This document shows positions 61,001-64,000 of a stretch of DNA of 64,000 nucleotides, one piece after another (position 1 is the first letter of the stretch; each line of letters starts with the position of its first letter). A program made the position numbers and the translations under genes. Origin of the DNA: Paramacrobiotus metropolitanus (taxonomy: Eukaryota; Tardigrada; Eutardigrada; Parachela; Macrobiotidae); NCBI RefSeq assembly GCF_019649055.1, contig NW_026570253.1, forward strand, positions 372,001-436,000, in the 5' to 3' direction. The notes under the pieces were generated by a model. It had not been told where the DNA came from. It did no database searches and worked only from the letters and a program-made list of their open reading frames with translations.

Positions 61001-62063
61001 CACTGCGATTGGAATTGAAGGGTGGAACTATGTCCAAGAAGGATCGGCGGCGGTTGAAGAAGCTGGAGCGACGGCTGCGGAAGAGTAAGGAGCGGACGGT
61101 GGAAGATCAGGTGGCGCCGGTGGTAGTTTCTCCGGAGAATGATCGCAAGCGAAAGAAGAAGAAAAACAAACGGCAGCGAAATTCATCGGGGAGCACCACC
61201 TCGTCTTCGGCTTCCAAATCGGAAATGGTGTGGGTGGAGAAAGACAAAATAAGTGGTACGCGCTTCATTGTACAGACATTCACGCCAGCGGTATTACGGT
61301 GACTGGTTTTTAAATATAATATCGTAAATTTAAATTTTAAAATCTGTTAAATGGGTGGTCACGCTGTTGCTGAAAATTGTTAATAATGGGCAGCATCTGC
61401 GTATTGGTCCTCTACAATGCGATTTCTTGAAATTGAAGCGTTTTGTCTCTTGTTTCGATAGGGAGTGGTCCATCCGCTGCGATTCCAGCCGGAAACGAGC
61501 CGCAACCCGAACCTACGCTGCTGAACGGTAATAAGAAATTTATTCTGGAACAGTCGAATTCGGTATACGGAGCGGATGTACGTGGCTGGAATGGCGAACG
61601 CTCCTTGTTGGACAGCCAAGCCGATCTGGTGAAATCGGAACAACGTAAACGTTTGTTTGAAGAGAGCGATCCGTATGAAGAGGAGCTGGATGTTGGACGA
61701 ACAAAGAAAGTCAAGTATGCATCGTGGAAAAACGGTGACGGCCCGTCAAAAGCCAACACTTTCCAGCGGTTTCAGAATGGTCTGTTGGAGGATGCACTTC
61801 GTAGTAAGGTATGAGAATTTTTCTGTCATTCTGTTGAGGTTCGACAATTTTTTACGTGTTTTATTAATTTTCGGCGATATATCTGCATTTTTGTTTTCGG
61901 CTGCGATTGAGCTTGCCATTGCCCATTGTATGACTCAGCCGAGTATTTATGTTTGCCCACTGTTTTGTAGAGCATGAATTCGCACTCCGGACAGCGCGAT
62001 GTATCCCGGAATTGGCGACCATCCAACGTGAACGGACAGAATCGTCGATCAGCATCTCGATAG
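58085..62063 (+). CDS. USP36: Ubiquitin carboxyl-terminal hydrolase 36 (USP36 / scrawny)
   Basis: Cysteine deubiquitinase of the USP36/USP42 group, mainly nucleolar in animals and acting on nucleolar proteins and histone H2B. Coding exons: 58085-58637, 58952-59254, 59327-59437, 59597-60234, 60304-61255, 61462-61808, 61971-62063 (2997 nt, 998 aa). Catalytic Cys258 in [18 protein letters not shown], catalytic His517 in [10 protein letters not shown], and Asp532 in WHRMDD. The zinc-type pairs CQLC and CERC lie in the fingers. [13 protein letters not shown] and [10 protein letters not shown] are USP36-like. After the USP domain comes a Ser/Pro-rich region, a basic cluster ([27 protein letters not shown]) suited to nucleolar targeting, and a C-terminal [12 protein letters not shown] / [10 protein letters not shown] segment resembling the USP36 tail. 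Start at the first in-frame ATG. Exon 2's donor was set at 59254 by phase. Confidence 0.93.
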
Positions 62064-62376
62064 CGTAGCTATGCAGTACGCATTGTGTCGCCAGCTTAAG
62101 CGTGATTGGGTTTTATTTCGTTATTTGTGCTCCACATTGGGCGCGTTTCAGGGCATTTTTTTCTGGTTTGAAGAGCTGTTGTTAAAAATTCCGTTTCCCC
62201 TTGCTGTTATAACCGGTTGGTTACTGTATAACTTTTATTGGGAATCATAGCTAACATGAGGTAACATGAGTAATCATTAGTAAAACTGAAATTGGAAGCG
62301 AAACGGTGAATTATTAAAGAAGCTTGTTATCGGTGTTGTTTGTTGTCGTTGACATTCGCTGAATTAGCGGGTACCG
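62064..62376. other. USP36 3' UTR and upstream region of the next gene
   Basis: 313 bp with no coding evidence. A variant poly(A) signal ATTAAA lies at 62313-62318. If the small gene at 62377 is real, the two genes are tandem with less than 320 bp between them. Confidence 0.4.
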
Positions 62377-62966
62377 ATGGGACATTACTCCTTTCATACG
62401 AAGTTGTAAGTTCCATGCAAGTGAAGTAAATTCAGTCAAATTTCCAAATTCAAAAAAATCCCAGCTGGCGATCGGAAAATAGGAATCGAACATCCTGTGA
62501 AATTCTGCACTATAAACGTATTAATTACAAGTGTTTTTAGCGCCTGTTTTGGCTGGTTTCACATTCTGGAGCTGTGGTATTACACGCAAGAATTCGAACT
62601 ACACCCATTAAGTACGGTGATTACTACCATCTTTCAGCAATTAGGCTTTGTGATTCTGTGGGTGACCAAACCGGCTAGTTGTGAAACAAGTTTTTTTATA
62701 AAAATTAGCACGTATGTTCCTGTTGATTTTGCTTTCTCAGGTGGTGTAACCGACTTCCTGATTCCTGCTGTGAATCCATGTTTTAAATGTTTATATAACA
62801 GCTCGCATCTGTATGGGTGCGGTTGTCCGTTGTTGCATACTTCTATTTGCATTACACCATCTCGCACCCCGTGTTGGACTGGGCTTTAGATAAATGGCTA
62901 CTGGGTTTCTTTCACCGCTGGTCCGTTAAGTTTTGTGTAATAATTTTTGACACCACCAAAAACTAG
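62377..62966 (+). CDS. Unrecognised small hydrophobic protein, 3 exons
   Basis: Candidate gene assembled from exons 62377-62405, 62541-62661 and 62802-62966 (315 nt, 104 aa). Exon 1 starts at ATG and ends at a strong donor gtaagt; the exon 2 acceptor is tgtttttag and the exon 3 acceptor tatataacag. The donor after exon 2 (gtgacc) is weak. Phases 2 and 0 are consistent and the joined frame is open to a TAG. The product starts MGHYSFHTKFACFGWFHILE, has an extended hydrophobic stretch spanning the second junction (FVILW then LASVWVRLSVVAYFYLHY), and ends in a Trp-rich segment ALDKWLLGFFHRWSVK. I do not recognise the family. The C-terminal piece has only a vague likeness to small multi-pass TMEM proteins. 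It could be the tail of a longer gene or a spurious join. Confidence 0.45.
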
Positions 62967-63422
62967 AATTGTCTATTGTAAATGCGGTCAGGTAGCCCAA
63001 TAAATGCTAGCTATACGATCCAGATACACGACCCTAGCATGGCCGGAATCCAATCTTGGCTAATAACAGTGATAAAAATCAGGTAAATGAAGTTATTACA
63101 AAAGCTGCTCAAAAAAAATACTTTAATACGAAAATGAAGCAAGCAATGGTAACGTGGTCATATACATATCTGTATGTAACATCGTAAGCAATTGCAGCGT
63201 TAACAGCAGTTTTTTGCTATGACAATTCGAAGCATGGACTTAAGGCGGTGTTGTTATTAGTAACTTATGATGGTGTAATAAGCATTTCAAAGAGGTGGTG
63301 CAATAGTCAAAATGTAGTGAAAGGCGGTGACAGACTGACAATATCCAAAGGTGACGGCAGGGTGGATGAGCAGCCACTTTCTCTGTATTCTGCAACTGGA
63401 CTATAGTGGTAGTTTAGTCACT

Positions 63423-63462
63423 CACCAATAACAAATAACGGGCACCAATAACAAATACCGGT
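63423..63462. repeat. 20-bp tandem duplication
   Basis: The two copies of caccaataacaaata followed by acggg (63423-63442) or ccggt (63443-63462) are adjacent and differ at two bases. Confidence 0.85.
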
Positions 63463-63930
63463 AAAGAAAAAATGCCGGTTTATGTCTTGCGCGATCCGGA
63501 CTTTTTTGTGGCTTTTAAACTTGTGTAAATAAATTAACGCAGCTCAATGTAGTGTGAAAGGTCATTTTAATTTAAATCTTCAATTACGAACACAGTAACA
63601 GTTAATTATACTCTAATTCTATTTACGAACACAGCAGCAGTTATTTCAGTCAAGTACTGATGTACTTTAGGAAAGTATGGAGATATTTAGGTGGTTGAGT
63701 TTTGTTGAAATGATTTGTTTGCTCTGATTAAAGGAGTTTTTAGAAAAACTAATTCTGGTGGGGTTTTGGAATATGGCTTTCAGATTGTGGCAGTGGTTTT
63801 GCTGATTCTGTACGGGAAAGCTGGTTGGTGTATCTCCTTTTATTTTTTGTGATAATAGAGATTTAGAATCTAGACTAGAATCTAGATATAACCAAATACG
63901 TGCCAGTGCTCCTATATATAAGACAGTGCT

Positions 63931-63946
63931 CATATATATATATATA
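63931..63946. repeat. AT dinucleotide microsatellite
   Basis: A run of alternating at/ta near the right edge (catatatatatatatac), preceded by a second short tatata block; the phrase agacagtgct separates them. Confidence 0.8.
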
Positions 63947-64000
63947 CTTCTCTCGATACTCAGTTAACCTCACACTTATGAAACATTTACTGTACAGGAT

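Larger units (their letters stand above)
62967..64000. other. Right flank, no gene seen
   Basis: About 1 kb without supported coding exons. Contains a 20-bp tandem duplication (63423-63462), a tagaatctagac-type duplication near 63863-63888, and an (AT)n microsatellite at about 63931-63946. Confidence 0.55.

Noticed and set aside
1-64000. CRISPR array, viral insertion or prokaryotic transfer
   Set aside because: No regularly spaced repeats of CRISPR type, no viral or bacterial-type intronless gene was seen; every recognised gene is intron-bearing and metazoan.

Overview
The window is nuclear DNA of an animal. It holds twelve recognisable intron-rich protein genes plus one small unrecognised gene. 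The gene set (syndecan, UBR5, O-GlcNAcase with both catalytic and GNAT-like halves, phosphorylase kinase gamma, alkaline ceramidase) is metazoan. The density of about one gene per 5 kb, coding introns often only 58-90 nt long, and a stand-alone short ALG13 fit a compact invertebrate genome such as a tardigrade or a small arthropod. The exact taxon cannot be read from the sequence. I saw no prokaryotic operons, CRISPR arrays, rRNA or convincing tRNA genes.

Layout, left to right: 1-3140 is non-coding with tandem repeats and a 438-bp hAT-like MITE. Alkaline ceramidase (+, 3141-5082) converges with phosphorylase kinase gamma (-, 5518-8198). PRPF19 (-, 10598-14028) is head-to-head with ALG2 (+, 14472-16505), which converges with a TMEM141-like gene (-, 16971-17791), itself head-to-head with ALG13 (+, 18468-19617). 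Syndecan (-, 21075-30016, with a 5.6-kb first intron) is head-to-head with O-GlcNAcase (+, 31101-35926), which converges with MAT2B (-, 36376-38101). UBR5 (-, 40146-53553, at least 36 coding exons) and p47/NSFL1C (-, 54824-56536) follow in tandem. USP36 (+, 58085-62063) is head-to-head with p47 and is followed by a small 3-exon gene (+, 62377-62966). The right end holds simple repeats only.

Functional groupings: ALG2 and ALG13 both act on the cytosolic face of the ER in building the lipid-linked N-glycan. Syndecan and O-GlcNAcase are also glycobiology genes. PRPF19 (U-box E3), UBR5 (HECT E3), p47 (p97 adaptor) and USP36 (deubiquitinase) are ubiquitin-system genes, three of them adjacent. In compact genomes such neighbourhoods can be chance, so these are observations rather than proof of co-regulation.

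The exon models below were built by hand from GT-AG (once GC-AG) junctions with reading-frame phase checked across every junction. Each of the twelve main models gives an uninterrupted protein matching its family along its length, with two ambiguous spots: one in UBR5 (near 52316-52367) and one in O-GlcNAcase (near 33150-33273).
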